A stretch of 64,000 nt of DNA from Enterobacter cancerogenus (GTDB taxonomy: Bacteria; Pseudomonadota; Gammaproteobacteria; Enterobacterales; Enterobacteriaceae). The first letter of the stretch is position 1. Every line of letters starts with the position of its first letter. Position numbers and translations under genes: made by a program. This document shows positions 8,561-16,478 of this stretch, piece by piece. A model generated the notes under the pieces. It had not been told where the DNA came from, did not search any database, and saw only the letters and a program-made list of their open reading frames with translations. The stretch spans positions 4,278,001 to 4,342,000 of the forward strand of contig NZ_CP077290.1 in the NCBI RefSeq assembly GCF_019047785.1, written 5' to 3'.

Positions 8561-9037
8561 TCAGTCTTCCCCGCCAAGATGGTCAATGACCGCCTGGCGG
8601 ATGGCGTCGTTATCATCATCCGTCAGGCTGAGGAAAGGACGGGCCGGAATATCTGAACCAGGGTGGTTGACCTGACTCGCAAAGCGTCCGTTAAAGTACA
8701 GCGCTTTTTTGTTGCGGGGGCGGATGATGTGAGGGCGCGTTTTCCCTCCCATCTGGTGGATTCGGGCATAGACCACATTGGTGCCCACCACCGCCTGATC
8801 GTTATCGGCGAACGGCTCAATTGAGCCGTGCAGGCGTCCGGTATTCATCAGCGGCTTGCCGTCTCGATATTTAAGCGGCTTCCACGCCGGACGCCCGCCC
8901 TGAACAAAGTTCTCATCCACCGCATCGAGCATGATACCCGCGACCTTATTCATCAGCGGCTCACGGTGCTGGCAACGTGCGGCCAGCTTGTCGAGCCAGT
9001 CGCGGAACTCGTCAGAAATATCGATATCGAGCTTCAT
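8561..9037 (-). CDS. Phage virion morphogenesis protein (Mu gpG-like)
   Basis: A 158-residue protein starting MKLDIDISDEFRDWLDKLA. The family pattern is visible: VVGTNVVYARIHQMGG, then PARPFLSLTDDD near the C-terminus. It overlaps the MuF-like gene by four bases. In Mu, gpG is needed for tail or virion assembly (tail completion type). The assignment by motif and order is good. Confidence 0.88.
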   Translation of the reverse strand: MKLDIDISDEFRDWLDKLAARCQHREPLMNKVAGIMLDAVDENFVQGGRPAWKPLKYRDGKPLMNTGRLHGSIEPFADNDQAVVGTNVVYARIHQMGGKTRPHIIRPRNKKALYFNGRFASQVNHPGSDIPARPFLSLTDDDNDAIRQAVIDHLGGED

Positions 9038-10290
9038 GCATTCCCCTCCGGCAGCGTACCGTCAATCAGTCGGGCGCGTGCGACGGCTGCAGGTGACCAC
9101 GGCACCGAGGATACAGGTTCAAAGCTATCAGCGCTGCGGGCAAGCGTGACCACGCTGTAACCGGCTAAATCCTCCACCACCATCAGCAGAGCCTCGCCGC
9201 GCTGCAGCACGGCCACCGGGTAACGAAATGCCGATGCCAGACGTCCAAGCCACGACGCACCGGCTTCCCGCAGGCTGACAGCCGTTTGCGCCGGTAAGGT
9301 GATAACCGGCGACGGCAGAGTCGCACTGTCACTGATTGCAGCCAGCACCAGCGGTGATAATGCACCGGCGCGGCGAAAATCCCTGCCGGGTCGCGCAGGC
9401 AGCGAGCGCACCCAGCTATCAAGATCGCGGTTCATTGCCGTGGCCAGCCGGTTATTGCGCAGCGTTTCATACACTGCCTGCGCGGCAAGGCGTGGAGGGG
9501 CATCAACGCTTTTCTCCAGGAGGGACTGACCCAGCCCGGCCAGATACCCACGCCCCGGATTAAGGTGAAAGCCCGCGTCCGGCACCAGCAGTTGCCCGGT
9601 CTTAGGATCACGATATGCTTTAACGGGACGCATCTCGCCATCCAGACCATAAGGCTGCTGCACGGTCACCAGCCGGTCGTCACTGCTTTCAGCGCCCAGT
9701 GGGTGATTTTTCATCTGTGCTTCGGTCAGAGCGCGAACCCAGCAGCGGCAGTTGTAACCGTTCGGCGGGTAGATGGTCTGCCATATCGGGTCGTCCCAGC
9801 GGAATACCCGGCCATTAAGCGCCGCATGCGTTGGGCGGGTGCGGTTATCCATGACCGCGTTATATTCCCAGTAAGGGCGGTCGGCGACATTGCGCATCTG
9901 CTGCTGATACCGGCCTGCAGCATACGCCGACTGAATATTGGTGCGAAAAATCGTATCAAGGCGGTACGGCATCAGCTTTTTGCCCTGCAGCACGCCATCG
10001 TCATCGGCAACCAGCCCGCGTCCCAGCCAGCCCTTACGCTGCAACAGCGGCTCCAGTTCATCCTGGAACTGACGGAAACTCATCCCCTCCGTGAGCGAGC
10101 GCGTCAGGCTGTTCTGGATATCGCTGAGGACGTCCAGCTTCGTGATACCGGCCACCGCAAACTCCACCGCGTGAGCCTCGTCCTGCATATCCTTCCAGCT
10201 CATGGTGGGCGCTAACCCTTTTGACTGGAAGTAAGCTATCGCCCGCGCCGGTGGCAGGGTCATGGCAAAACCTGCATTAATCTCAGGCAT
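9034..10290 (-). CDS. Minor head protein (Mu gpF / MuF-like)
   Basis: Start ATG 10290 (MPEINAGFAMTLPPARAIAYF) gives 418 residues and overlaps the portal stop by eight bases. The MuF domain motif is clear at about residues 125-205: FRTNIQSAYAAGRYQQQ, ...NRTRPTHAALNGRVFRWDDP, ...PPNGYNCRCWVRAL. The C-terminal region is an extra domain of unknown role. MuF proteins are minor capsid components near the portal and may enter the cell with the DNA. Confidence 0.9.
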   Translation of the reverse strand: MPEINAGFAMTLPPARAIAYFQSKGLAPTMSWKDMQDEAHAVEFAVAGITKLDVLSDIQNSLTRSLTEGMSFRQFQDELEPLLQRKGWLGRGLVADDDGVLQGKKLMPYRLDTIFRTNIQSAYAAGRYQQQMRNVADRPYWEYNAVMDNRTRPTHAALNGRVFRWDDPIWQTIYPPNGYNCRCWVRALTEAQMKNHPLGAESSDDRLVTVQQPYGLDGEMRPVKAYRDPKTGQLLVPDAGFHLNPGRGYLAGLGQSLLEKSVDAPPRLAAQAVYETLRNNRLATAMNRDLDSWVRSLPARPGRDFRRAGALSPLVLAAISDSATLPSPVITLPAQTAVSLREAGASWLGRLASAFRYPVAVLQRGEALLMVVEDLAGYSVVTLARSADSFEPVSSVPWSPAAVARARLIDGTLPEGNA

Positions 10291-11842
10291 TCTGCTGCCC
10301 CATGAAGTCTGCGACAAAGACCGCCTGACCGACCAGCTCGCGCAGGGCCATATCGTCCAGCGCTGGATAGCTGGCTGCAAGAAGCTCGTAAACCTCATCC
10401 GGGCTTCGGGCGGCTTTTACCTTCGTAATTAGCGGTTTCAACATTGCTTCAGCAGCGGCAGTGGCCTGAATGGCCAGAAGCTGCGGAGCGGCATCCAGCT
10501 GTAGCTGTACGTTGTCAGTTCCACTCTGCGGCACAGAGAGGGCTGCAAGACGGGCCTGCATGACCTGAGACAGTGCGGCGTCACCGGCCTGCTGGCGGGC
10601 CAGCGGTTTCAGGATGGTCTGTCCCTCCTGAGGCAGCGGGATACCGCTTTTCTCCGAGACCCAGTCAGCGGTAATGTCAAAGCCCGCCTGCTGGGCAGTG
10701 TTCACTACCGTCATCAGACGCTCAAGGTCAACGGACTCGCGGGCATCAAATTCCAGATACGGTGCCCGCTCCGGGTTAAAACGCCCGTTTATCGCCAGCA
10801 CTGGCCACAGCAGCTGTTGGGTCAGCGTCTCCGCCGACATCCATGCATCACCGACGAGGAGATCGTGACGGATTTCGTTATGCACATTTCCTAGCGCATT
10901 GGTCGACGATTTGCCGTCAGCCTGGCTGGTCAGCGTCCCGCCGAGAATGACCTTTGACTGTACCTTCTCGCACCAGCTCACCATATCCAGGAAAGGCGCA
11001 CTCTGGCCTGCAGACGGAGAGACCAGCGAAATTTCAGCATTAGACGGAATGATGCCGCCGCCTTCGCGGGCCAGCATGCGGATACCGCGAAGCAGGTTCA
11101 GCCGCTCCCTGTCGGTCATGGAGGCATCATACTTACCGATACGGAATGGCAGGCCGTAGAGGTTCAGGAACTGCGCCCAGTCGCGGGCAGACAGATTCTT
11201 GAACAGGTACGTCCAGACCAGCACGCGGAACAGGCCACTCTGCGCCACCGGGCCGGATTTTGACTTGTGCTTATGCACGATCCAGCCCATATTCCACAGT
11301 TCCTCGCCGCCCACGCCGCCACGGTTCAGGCGGATACTGTCAAGGTCGTTCTGCGGCATCGTGAAGGCCCGCGCCGGTCGCTTGTGGAACGCTGACGGAA
11401 GCCAGAGTGACCCTTTGCGGCCCCATTCGATCTCAATGCACGAAAAGCCGTGGCCGATGGCATCCAGCATATCCATCAGCATCTCGCGGAAGCCCGGCAA
11501 ATGGCGCAGCCACCAGTCGGCCTCCGCCGCGACTTTCTTCTCCGCCTCGGTCGCATCCGGGGGCGGTTTGACGGAAAACGGCAGCGTCAGCAGCGCACGC
11601 TTACGCTTTGACAGCTCGGCGAACAGGTGGCCGTCGCGCTCTTCCATATCGGTAAACAGGTCGCTCTGTGCCTGAATGTCGCCCTGTTCGGCAGCGCTGA
11701 ACAGGGCATACACCCGCTGAATATCCAGCCCCGTAGAGGGGTGCGTAGCAGTATCACCATAAAGAAAATCATCGCCACTGCTCTGCATGGCCTGTGTGTT
11801 ATCGCGGGAAAAAAAACGTTTAAACGCGGTTTTAATGTCCAT
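10283..11842 (-). CDS. Portal protein (Mu gp29-like, DUF935)
   Basis: A 519-residue protein starting MDIKTAFKRFFSRDNTQAM. DUF935 features include the segment HLFAELSKRKRALLTLPFSVKPP and LNLYGLPFRIGKYD. It follows the large terminase with no gap and precedes the MuF-like gene, as in Mu. It forms the dodecameric DNA entry channel of the head. Confidence 0.92.
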   Translation of the reverse strand: MDIKTAFKRFFSRDNTQAMQSSGDDFLYGDTATHPSTGLDIQRVYALFSAAEQGDIQAQSDLFTDMEERDGHLFAELSKRKRALLTLPFSVKPPPDATEAEKKVAAEADWWLRHLPGFREMLMDMLDAIGHGFSCIEIEWGRKGSLWLPSAFHKRPARAFTMPQNDLDSIRLNRGGVGGEELWNMGWIVHKHKSKSGPVAQSGLFRVLVWTYLFKNLSARDWAQFLNLYGLPFRIGKYDASMTDRERLNLLRGIRMLAREGGGIIPSNAEISLVSPSAGQSAPFLDMVSWCEKVQSKVILGGTLTSQADGKSSTNALGNVHNEIRHDLLVGDAWMSAETLTQQLLWPVLAINGRFNPERAPYLEFDARESVDLERLMTVVNTAQQAGFDITADWVSEKSGIPLPQEGQTILKPLARQQAGDAALSQVMQARLAALSVPQSGTDNVQLQLDAAPQLLAIQATAAAEAMLKPLITKVKAARSPDEVYELLAASYPALDDMALRELVGQAVFVADFMGQQNA

Positions 11843-13531
11843 TTACCATCCTCCAGACCCGAACCCGTCAGAGCCATAATCGTCGTCATCGTCATGCCTG
11901 CGGCGCGAGGGAGAATCCGACTCCACCGCCTCCAGCTGGCTGACGGGAATAAATTCAAAGTTACCCACGCTGGTCGACGCGATGGCAAACAGCATATGCA
12001 GCGCATCCGGGCCGTCATCGTGGTCAGCCATCGGGAAATGCATCAGTTGTTCACGCAACGTGGCGAGCGCACGGGCGATCAGAATGTGCTCGCTCTCCAT
12101 AAAGGGCTGCAGGGATTCAATACGTCCGGCCTTGTCGGTAGAAGGGATCACCGAGCGGGCCGGAACGGGGACCCCCGCCTTCAGGGATTCTTCTATCAGC
12201 GTCTCGCGCAGGAAGTCCTGGAACTGCACCGACTCAAACGCCCACGCTACGCAGCCAAACTCACGCTGCAGCTGGATAACATCGGTAATAATCTTTTTAG
12301 GGCGGCGCACGCGAATATCGGCACGGACGACCTTCAGCACTTTTTTGATGCGGTGCCATCCGCCAATCAGCAACGCGCTGGGGTCGTTACCCCGGCTGTT
12401 GTGCTTGCCGAGCGACGGGTCGCAGGCACCGAAGTAAATCAGGTCAGGCTCCAGCTCCCGCCACTCATGGATACAGCCGTGGAAGATGGCATGCTCGCCG
12501 CTGACCGGGTCATTCTGGTATTCCGCATCGAAAGCGCGGGTGCCTACGCGCACGCGGATCAACATCAGCGCCAGCAGTGGGCGAGCGGCCCAGGAAACGC
12601 GGGAGCCTTTCAGCAGCGCTTTTTCATGACGGTTATAGAACGCCTTCGCAGCATTTTTACCCTTACCACGCAGCACCGCTTCCCACTCATCCCACAGCGC
12701 CAGATTCTCAGGCCACGCGAGGATTGCCTGGAAACGCTTCGCGTTCCACAGCGGGTTTTTCATGGTGCGGGCCAGCACGGAATCGTAGTGCAGGATTGAC
12801 CCGACGTAGATAACATCGAGCTTCACCCCGGCCCCGCCCAGCGGCAGCACCGTGCTGTTCAGCCACTTCTCCAGCTTGTCACGCTGCTTTGGTGTCACCA
12901 CGTTCTCGTCGTTTTCGAGGTCATCGAGGTGAACCAGGTCAGGACGATATGCGCCGTGCTTACGGCCACGCAGACTCTGTCCCTGACCAGCCGATTCAAT
13001 TTTGATGCCCGACGCAGTCAAAATGCAGCCGATACGCCACACCCGTCCCTGTCCGCAGGCCTCCGGGAAGTCCAGCGCCAGACCGGCGTTATAGAGCAGC
13101 TCGGCCTTAATCACCTCAAGAGACTCTGCCGACTGAGCGGACGTGTCGAAGGCGATTATGATAAATTTCTTCAGCTCAAGAACGACGCACCACAGGTCGA
13201 ACAGCTGCTGACCGAGGGTGGTTTTGGCTTCACCACGCGGGGCGGCAATAACGTCATTCTCACTCTCAGGGCTGGTGACAATCTGCGGCAGGCGCTCATA
13301 CAGATACTCGTGCAGCGCACTGGTTTCCGGGTGATGGAGGTGATGCTTAAAGTAGGTGTTTACAAAGAAGCGAAACCCGGTCACCGGATGGCTGACCTGT
13401 AACCGGCGAGCCTGTATCGCCTCCGGGCTGCTGTCCAGACCACAGCTTGCGCTCTCTATGCGGTCGCGCAGTTCCCCCTGAATGCGGGCAATCTTCTCGC
13501 GAAAGGCTTTAAGCGAAGTTTTTGATGCCAC
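11843..13531 (-). CDS. Terminase large subunit (Mu gp28-like)
   Basis: A 562-residue protein starting at GTG 13531. The ATPase motif region is AAPRGEAKTTLGQQ (Walker A-like, about residues 100-113). The nuclease part has FGACDPSLGKHNSRGNDPSALL and a late D-rich segment ADHDDGPDALHML. It packages DNA from integrated copies by headful cutting in Mu-type phages. The C-terminus is acidic and Gly-rich. GAGG lies about 11 bases before the GTG. Confidence 0.92.
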   Translation of the reverse strand: MASKTSLKAFREKIARIQGELRDRIESASCGLDSSPEAIQARRLQVSHPVTGFRFFVNTYFKHHLHHPETSALHEYLYERLPQIVTSPESENDVIAAPRGEAKTTLGQQLFDLWCVVLELKKFIIIAFDTSAQSAESLEVIKAELLYNAGLALDFPEACGQGRVWRIGCILTASGIKIESAGQGQSLRGRKHGAYRPDLVHLDDLENDENVVTPKQRDKLEKWLNSTVLPLGGAGVKLDVIYVGSILHYDSVLARTMKNPLWNAKRFQAILAWPENLALWDEWEAVLRGKGKNAAKAFYNRHEKALLKGSRVSWAARPLLALMLIRVRVGTRAFDAEYQNDPVSGEHAIFHGCIHEWRELEPDLIYFGACDPSLGKHNSRGNDPSALLIGGWHRIKKVLKVVRADIRVRRPKKIITDVIQLQREFGCVAWAFESVQFQDFLRETLIEESLKAGVPVPARSVIPSTDKAGRIESLQPFMESEHILIARALATLREQLMHFPMADHDDGPDALHMLFAIASTSVGNFEFIPVSQLEAVESDSPSRRRHDDDDDYGSDGFGSGGW

Positions 13532-13553
13532 AGATAACTAACCTCTTAAAAAT

Positions 13554-13612
13554 AAAGCCCCTCTGTGCCAGGATACTGCTGCCAACAATGACCCTTTAAA
13601 CAGAGAGGCTTT
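13554..13612. promoter_or_regulatory. Imperfect inverted repeat covering the RBS of the 85-residue gene
   Basis: AAAGCCCCTCTG (13554-13565) can pair with CAGAGAGGCTTT (13601-13612) at 11 of 12 positions across a 35-base loop. The 3' arm holds the ribosome site GAGAGG and ends at the ATG at 13613, so pairing would hide the start. On the minus strand the repeat is followed by TTTATTTTT. Confidence 0.45.
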
Positions 13613-13870
13613 ATGTCTGATACAGAAAAAATCACCATCGAACAGAAGATTGAAATTGCCCGTCTGGCGACCGAGATTTATATGACGGAATACCAGTCCG
13701 GGCATAATCACTCAGCGGCAAAACTAAGCAGAGCCGAAACAAACCAGATGTCGAGCGATGTGCTGGAAATCGCCGTCGAGAAGCAAAAGTTGCACGACAT
13801 ACGGACTGACTTTCAGCACATTTATCAAACACTGGAAACGGCTATCGCCGGTAATTCAGACGATCGGTAA
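13613..13870 (+). CDS. Small helical protein on the strand opposite to the late genes
   Basis: An 85-residue protein starting MSDTEKITIEQKIEIARLA, with GAGAGG four bases before the ATG. It is charged and predicted mainly helical, with no membrane segment or known motif. It is one of two genes in the prophage that run against the lytic operons, and it converges with the 145-residue gene, overlapping its 3' end by 29 bases. It is more AT-rich at its start than its neighbours. I do not recognise the family; its placement suggests a lysogeny-expressed cargo gene. Confidence 0.6.
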   Translation: MSDTEKITIEQKIEIARLATEIYMTEYQSGHNHSAAKLSRAETNQMSSDVLEIAVEKQKLHDIRTDFQHIYQTLETAIAGNSDDR

Positions 13871-14279
13871 TGAAATCTACGGCTCCACCGGGGCCGTATA
13901 CCACCTGCAGTGCCACCCACAGGTCATCCATAAACCCCGAGTGCTTCAGGCCGTCGCCAAACTCCTGCCGGAGCAAATCGACAATCCGGTTAACCTGAGC
14001 CTGACCATAGGCCAGCGGCGCTTTTTCTGTGCAGGCTCTGGCGGCGCATTTCATATCGGCCACGGTGGTTGATGCTATTTCTCGGGGCTGGCAGCGGTTA
14101 AGTGCTTCAATAATCCCGGACTTCACCTTACGGGCAGCGGCTTCATCCTTCGTACAGACGAAATAATCACTACAACCATTGAGAGTGACGATAACATTTG
14201 CCCCTGAGAGCATGAGGCGGGTGATATCTCCGGCGCGAACCGAAAGGCGATCATCAAGCTCAATCATTGGGTTAGCCAT
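13842..14279 (-). CDS. Hypothetical phage protein between terminase subunits
   Basis: A 145-residue protein starting MANPMIELDDRLSVRAGD. Its start overlaps the stop of the DUF1804 gene by eight bases, so it belongs to the terminase operon. No signal peptide or membrane segment. Cys residues are present (NGCSDYFVC, MKCAARAC) but not in a clear zinc pattern. Not recognised. Confidence 0.7.
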   Translation of the reverse strand: MANPMIELDDRLSVRAGDITRLMLSGANVIVTLNGCSDYFVCTKDEAAARKVKSGIIEALNRCQPREIASTTVADMKCAARACTEKAPLAYGQAQVNRIVDLLRQEFGDGLKHSGFMDDLWVALQVVYGPGGAVDFITDRLNYRR

Positions 14280-14793
14280 ATTTTTTCTCCACTATCTGCT
14301 GAAACTCAGGTAATACGTCCAGAAAGCCCGCCATCAGCGCCGGGTGCTTATCGCTGAGAAAGGCGGCTAAATCCTCCACCACGCCCGCCGCGACGATCAG
14401 ACGGTCGGTCTCCGGCAAAATGCGCTTACTGGCGGCTATCATCTTGTTAAAGCCGTCCTGCAGCTTTGCCAGCAGGCTGGCGTAATCATCGGCTGGCAGT
14501 GCGGCCTGACCGTCTGCACCTTCACGGGCCTTGCGCAGCTGTTCCATCGCATGCTTATGGTGCTCAAGGAACTCCAGCAGCAGGTCACGGGTGATATCCT
14601 CCGGCACACCGGACGACAGGCGGCGGGCCGCACGCTGTTTGTCCCAGTCGTCGCCGTTCTCCCGCGACTCACGCCGCCAGCGGATAACCGACGCCACACT
14701 GACCCCGTGCATCGGCCCCAGCACTTCGGGGGCCATCCCCTGCGCAATGTAATCGCGCCTGATGGCATCCCTTACCGCTTTCGGGTGCGCCAT
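14272..14793 (-). CDS. Terminase small subunit-like protein (DUF1804-type)
   Basis: A 173-residue protein starting MAHPKAVRDAIRRDYIAQGM. The N-terminal helix-turn-helix (APEVLGPMHGVSVASVIRWRRES) followed by GDDWDKQRAAR is the DUF1804 pattern of Mu-like phages. The rest is helical. It is two genes before the large terminase and probably recognises packaging sites. Its ATG overlaps the previous stop as TAATG. Confidence 0.8.
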   Translation of the reverse strand: MAHPKAVRDAIRRDYIAQGMAPEVLGPMHGVSVASVIRWRRESRENGDDWDKQRAARRLSSGVPEDITRDLLLEFLEHHKHAMEQLRKAREGADGQAALPADDYASLLAKLQDGFNKMIAASKRILPETDRLIVAAGVVEDLAAFLSDKHPALMAGFLDVLPEFQQIVEKKYG

Positions 14794-15059
14794 TAGCGTG
14801 CCCCCTGACCATCAATCAGGCGGTCAATACGCTCTCCGGTGCGCTCCATCGACTGCTTGATTTCCCCAAGCATGCTCATGATTTTTTCCTGATCGCGCAG
14901 GGCATCCGATTTAAGCTGAAACACGGTATACATCTGGCGGTTATCCTCGCGCAGGCGCTCAATCGTCGCGTGAAGGTTCTTGATCCAGAAGGTGAACCCA
15001 AACGAGAACAACCCCAGCAGAGCGGTCTGCCAGAACTCGGCAAGATGGGCTGCATCCAT
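14793..15059 (-). CDS. Small membrane-anchored coiled-coil protein (DUF2730-like)
   Basis: An 88-residue protein with one N-terminal membrane segment (FWQTALLGLFSFGFTFWI) and a helical, probably coiled-coil tail (ATIERLREDNRQMYTVF...IKQSMERTGERIDRLI). It lies between the spanins and the small terminase and is translationally coupled to both. The Mu position is gp25/gp26. The DUF2730 link is from memory; function unknown. Confidence 0.65.
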   Translation of the reverse strand: MDAAHLAEFWQTALLGLFSFGFTFWIKNLHATIERLREDNRQMYTVFQLKSDALRDQEKIMSMLGEIKQSMERTGERIDRLIDGQGAR

Positions 15060-15061
15060 TT

Positions 15062-15388
15062 CTATTTGTCCTTATCCGGCACTGGCCAGAAAAATGCCTC
15101 AAGGGCGTGAAGTTTCGCGGCGTTCGCCTGACACCAGGCGCCGTAGTCGGTTGCATGCCGCAGCAGGGCGTCCGGGGAGAGGCCCGGAGTGTTACCGGCA
15201 TACGCGCCGGGCGCGGGTGGCATCGGGGCCACCGTGACCATCGCTCGCGGAGGTTTACTGCCCTGAACTATCACCGGCGCTGGCGTTACCACCACCGGCG
15301 TATCCGAGGGCTTTGGTGTAGAGCTGCAGGCTGTGAGGCCCAAGCCCGTTATAACCACAGCCAGAAGCCTGCTTGTCCTGATTGTCAT
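15062..15388 (-). CDS. Outer membrane spanin lipoprotein (Rz1-like)
   Basis: A 108-residue lipoprotein: signal MTIRTSRLLAVVITGLGLTAC with lipobox LTAC, then a Pro-rich region (STPKPSDTPVVVTPAPVIV). It starts inside the Rz-like gene in another reading frame (134 bases shared), the nested Rz/Rz1 design. After processing the lipid-anchored Cys would sit in the outer membrane and pair with Rz for the last step of lysis. AAGG lies about nine bases before the ATG. Confidence 0.85.
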   Translation of the reverse strand: MTIRTSRLLAVVITGLGLTACSSTPKPSDTPVVVTPAPVIVQGSKPPRAMVTVAPMPPAPGAYAGNTPGLSPDALLRHATDYGAWCQANAAKLHALEAFFWPVPDKDK

Positions 15389-15734
15389 CGCTGACCACCT
15401 TACTGATATTCAGCTGCAGCAGACTGCTGGTCTGCTTCAGCTCAAATTCTTTATCAGCCAGCTGCAGGGCGAGCCGGTCAGCCCGCTCACGCTGCTGGCG
15501 CTCGCCATCTCTTGCCTGCAGCAGTGCCTGCTGTCCGGCCTGAGCCAGCTGCTGGCGTTCATCCGCACGGGCCTGTTTCTCTTTGGCCAGCGCCGTATCG
15601 CCATCCGCCTTAGCGTCTTTATGCCCGGAGTCATAGCCGGTGCTGTGCAGCCACCATCCCGCTCCGGCCAGCGCCGCGCAAAGCACGACGCCGGGTAAAA
15701 GACGGGTTAACAGCCATTTAGCTGCGCTATTCAT
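15255..15734 (-). CDS. Inner membrane spanin (Rz-like)
   Basis: Start ATG 15734 (MNSAAKWLLTRLLPGVVLC), with GGAGG five bases upstream, gives 159 residues. One membrane segment at about 6-32 is followed by a long coiled-coil (DTALAKEKQARADERQQLAQAGQQ and on). The C-terminal third overlaps the Rz1-like gene. Together with Rz1 it would span the periplasm and fuse the membranes during lysis. Confidence 0.85.
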   Translation of the reverse strand: MNSAAKWLLTRLLPGVVLCAALAGAGWWLHSTGYDSGHKDAKADGDTALAKEKQARADERQQLAQAGQQALLQARDGERQQRERADRLALQLADKEFELKQTSSLLQLNISKVVSDDNQDKQASGCGYNGLGPHSLQLYTKALGYAGGGNASAGDSSGQ

Positions 15735-15975
15735 CCTTGCCTCCCGCAGGCCGGGCAACAGGCACCTTCAGCTTCTGGTGAACCTGCACGCCTGCATGTG
15801 TTACCCAGGCACCGAGATACAGGCCCAACGCAGCATCAGGTTGCCTGTCCATCACCACGCAGATAAGCAGCGCCAGCGAGCTGACAACCAACGCCACCAT
15901 GGTGGCCGTATCGGTGGTGGACAGTCGTCCCTGCGGATTAGTGATTAACTCAGCGAGACGGTTAAGGAGCGCCAT
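15727..15975 (-). CDS. Holin-like small membrane protein
   Basis: Start ATG 15975 (MALLNRLAELI), with GGGGGA eight bases upstream, gives 82 residues. An alternative ATG at 15996 overlaps the endolysin stop as TGATG and adds seven residues. Two hydrophobic segments are seen (about 25-40 and 47-62). Its place between endolysin and spanins suggests a holin or antiholin; similar proteins in Haemophilus Mu-like phages are called DUF2644 (from memory). Confidence 0.65.
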   Translation of the reverse strand: MALLNRLAELITNPQGRLSTTDTATMVALVVSSLALLICVVMDRQPDAALGLYLGAWVTHAGVQVHQKLKVPVARPAGGKDE

Positions 15976-15995
15976 CAGTACGATCCCCCGGAACA

Positions 15996-16394
15996 TCACG
16001 CGGCTGTAGCCGGATACTGTGCAAAGGGAAGCTGGAAGTGCGGGCCATCTTTCAGCGTTTTCCAGTCGCCACCCCACTCAACGGGGATGGAAAGCTCAAC
16101 TGAAGCCTGTTTGAACGCCTGCGCAATCTGCTGATAGAGCGGCATATCCCACGAAATATCACTACCGACATACGCCACAACGTCGACCGCATGCCCGGTA
16201 AGGTGGCGGCTGTTCATGGTCTGGCTGCTGCCCTGAGCAACCATCTGTTTCTGGCGTTCCTGAGAGCGGAGACCTTCGGTGATACCAAAATCAACGGGAG
16301 ACAGTTCCAGCGCACGGCGGGTCACTTTCACCAGGTCAGGGTGAACACCCTGCAGGCGGGACTCGCTGCGCTGACTGAAGCGGAAAGAAGACAT
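15996..16394 (-). CDS. Endolysin, M15-type L-alanyl-D-glutamate endopeptidase
   Basis: A 132-residue protein with the M15 zinc peptidase pattern: RHLTGHAVDVVA gives a His and Asp ligand, and DGPHFQL near the C-terminus gives the second His; a Glu precedes it in EWGGDWKT. There is no signal peptide, so a holin is needed for release. It would cut the peptide stem of peptidoglycan. Its ribosome site GAGGG lies in the 3' arm of a terminator-like hairpin directly before the ATG. Confidence 0.9.
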   Translation of the reverse strand: MSSFRFSQRSESRLQGVHPDLVKVTRRALELSPVDFGITEGLRSQERQKQMVAQGSSQTMNSRHLTGHAVDVVAYVGSDISWDMPLYQQIAQAFKQASVELSIPVEWGGDWKTLKDGPHFQLPFAQYPATAA

Positions 16395-16423
16395 AAAAAA
16401 ACCCTCACAAAGTTTGTGAGGGT
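16395..16423 (-). terminator. Terminator-like hairpin whose 3' arm carries the endolysin RBS
   Basis: ACCCTCACAAA and TTTGTGAGGGT form an 11-bp perfect inverted repeat around one central base (16401-16423). On the minus strand six more T follow, and then the endolysin ATG at 16394. The ribosome site GAGGG (16406-16402) is inside the 3' arm, seven bases before the ATG. It can act as terminator, attenuator or RBS-hiding hairpin. Confidence 0.75.
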
Positions 16424-16455
16424 TATTGTGATGGGTGGCGTAACTCAGGGCATGA

Positions 16456-16473
16456 TACGGGGGTGAAGCGGTA
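16456..16473 (-). promoter_or_regulatory. Putative late promoter element in front of lysis genes (Plys position)
   Basis: The minus strand reads TACCGCTTCACCCCCGTA, differing at one base from the element before the protease gene. It lies in the short gap between the activator stop and the endolysin leader. TATCAT, which overlaps its 3' end, is a fair -10 candidate. Probably the activator binding site. Confidence 0.55.
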
Positions 16474-16478
16474 TACCA

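Noticed and set aside
11627..12799. 390-codon open frame opposite the terminase and portal genes
   Set aside because: Spans the ends of two solid phage genes and has shadow-type composition.
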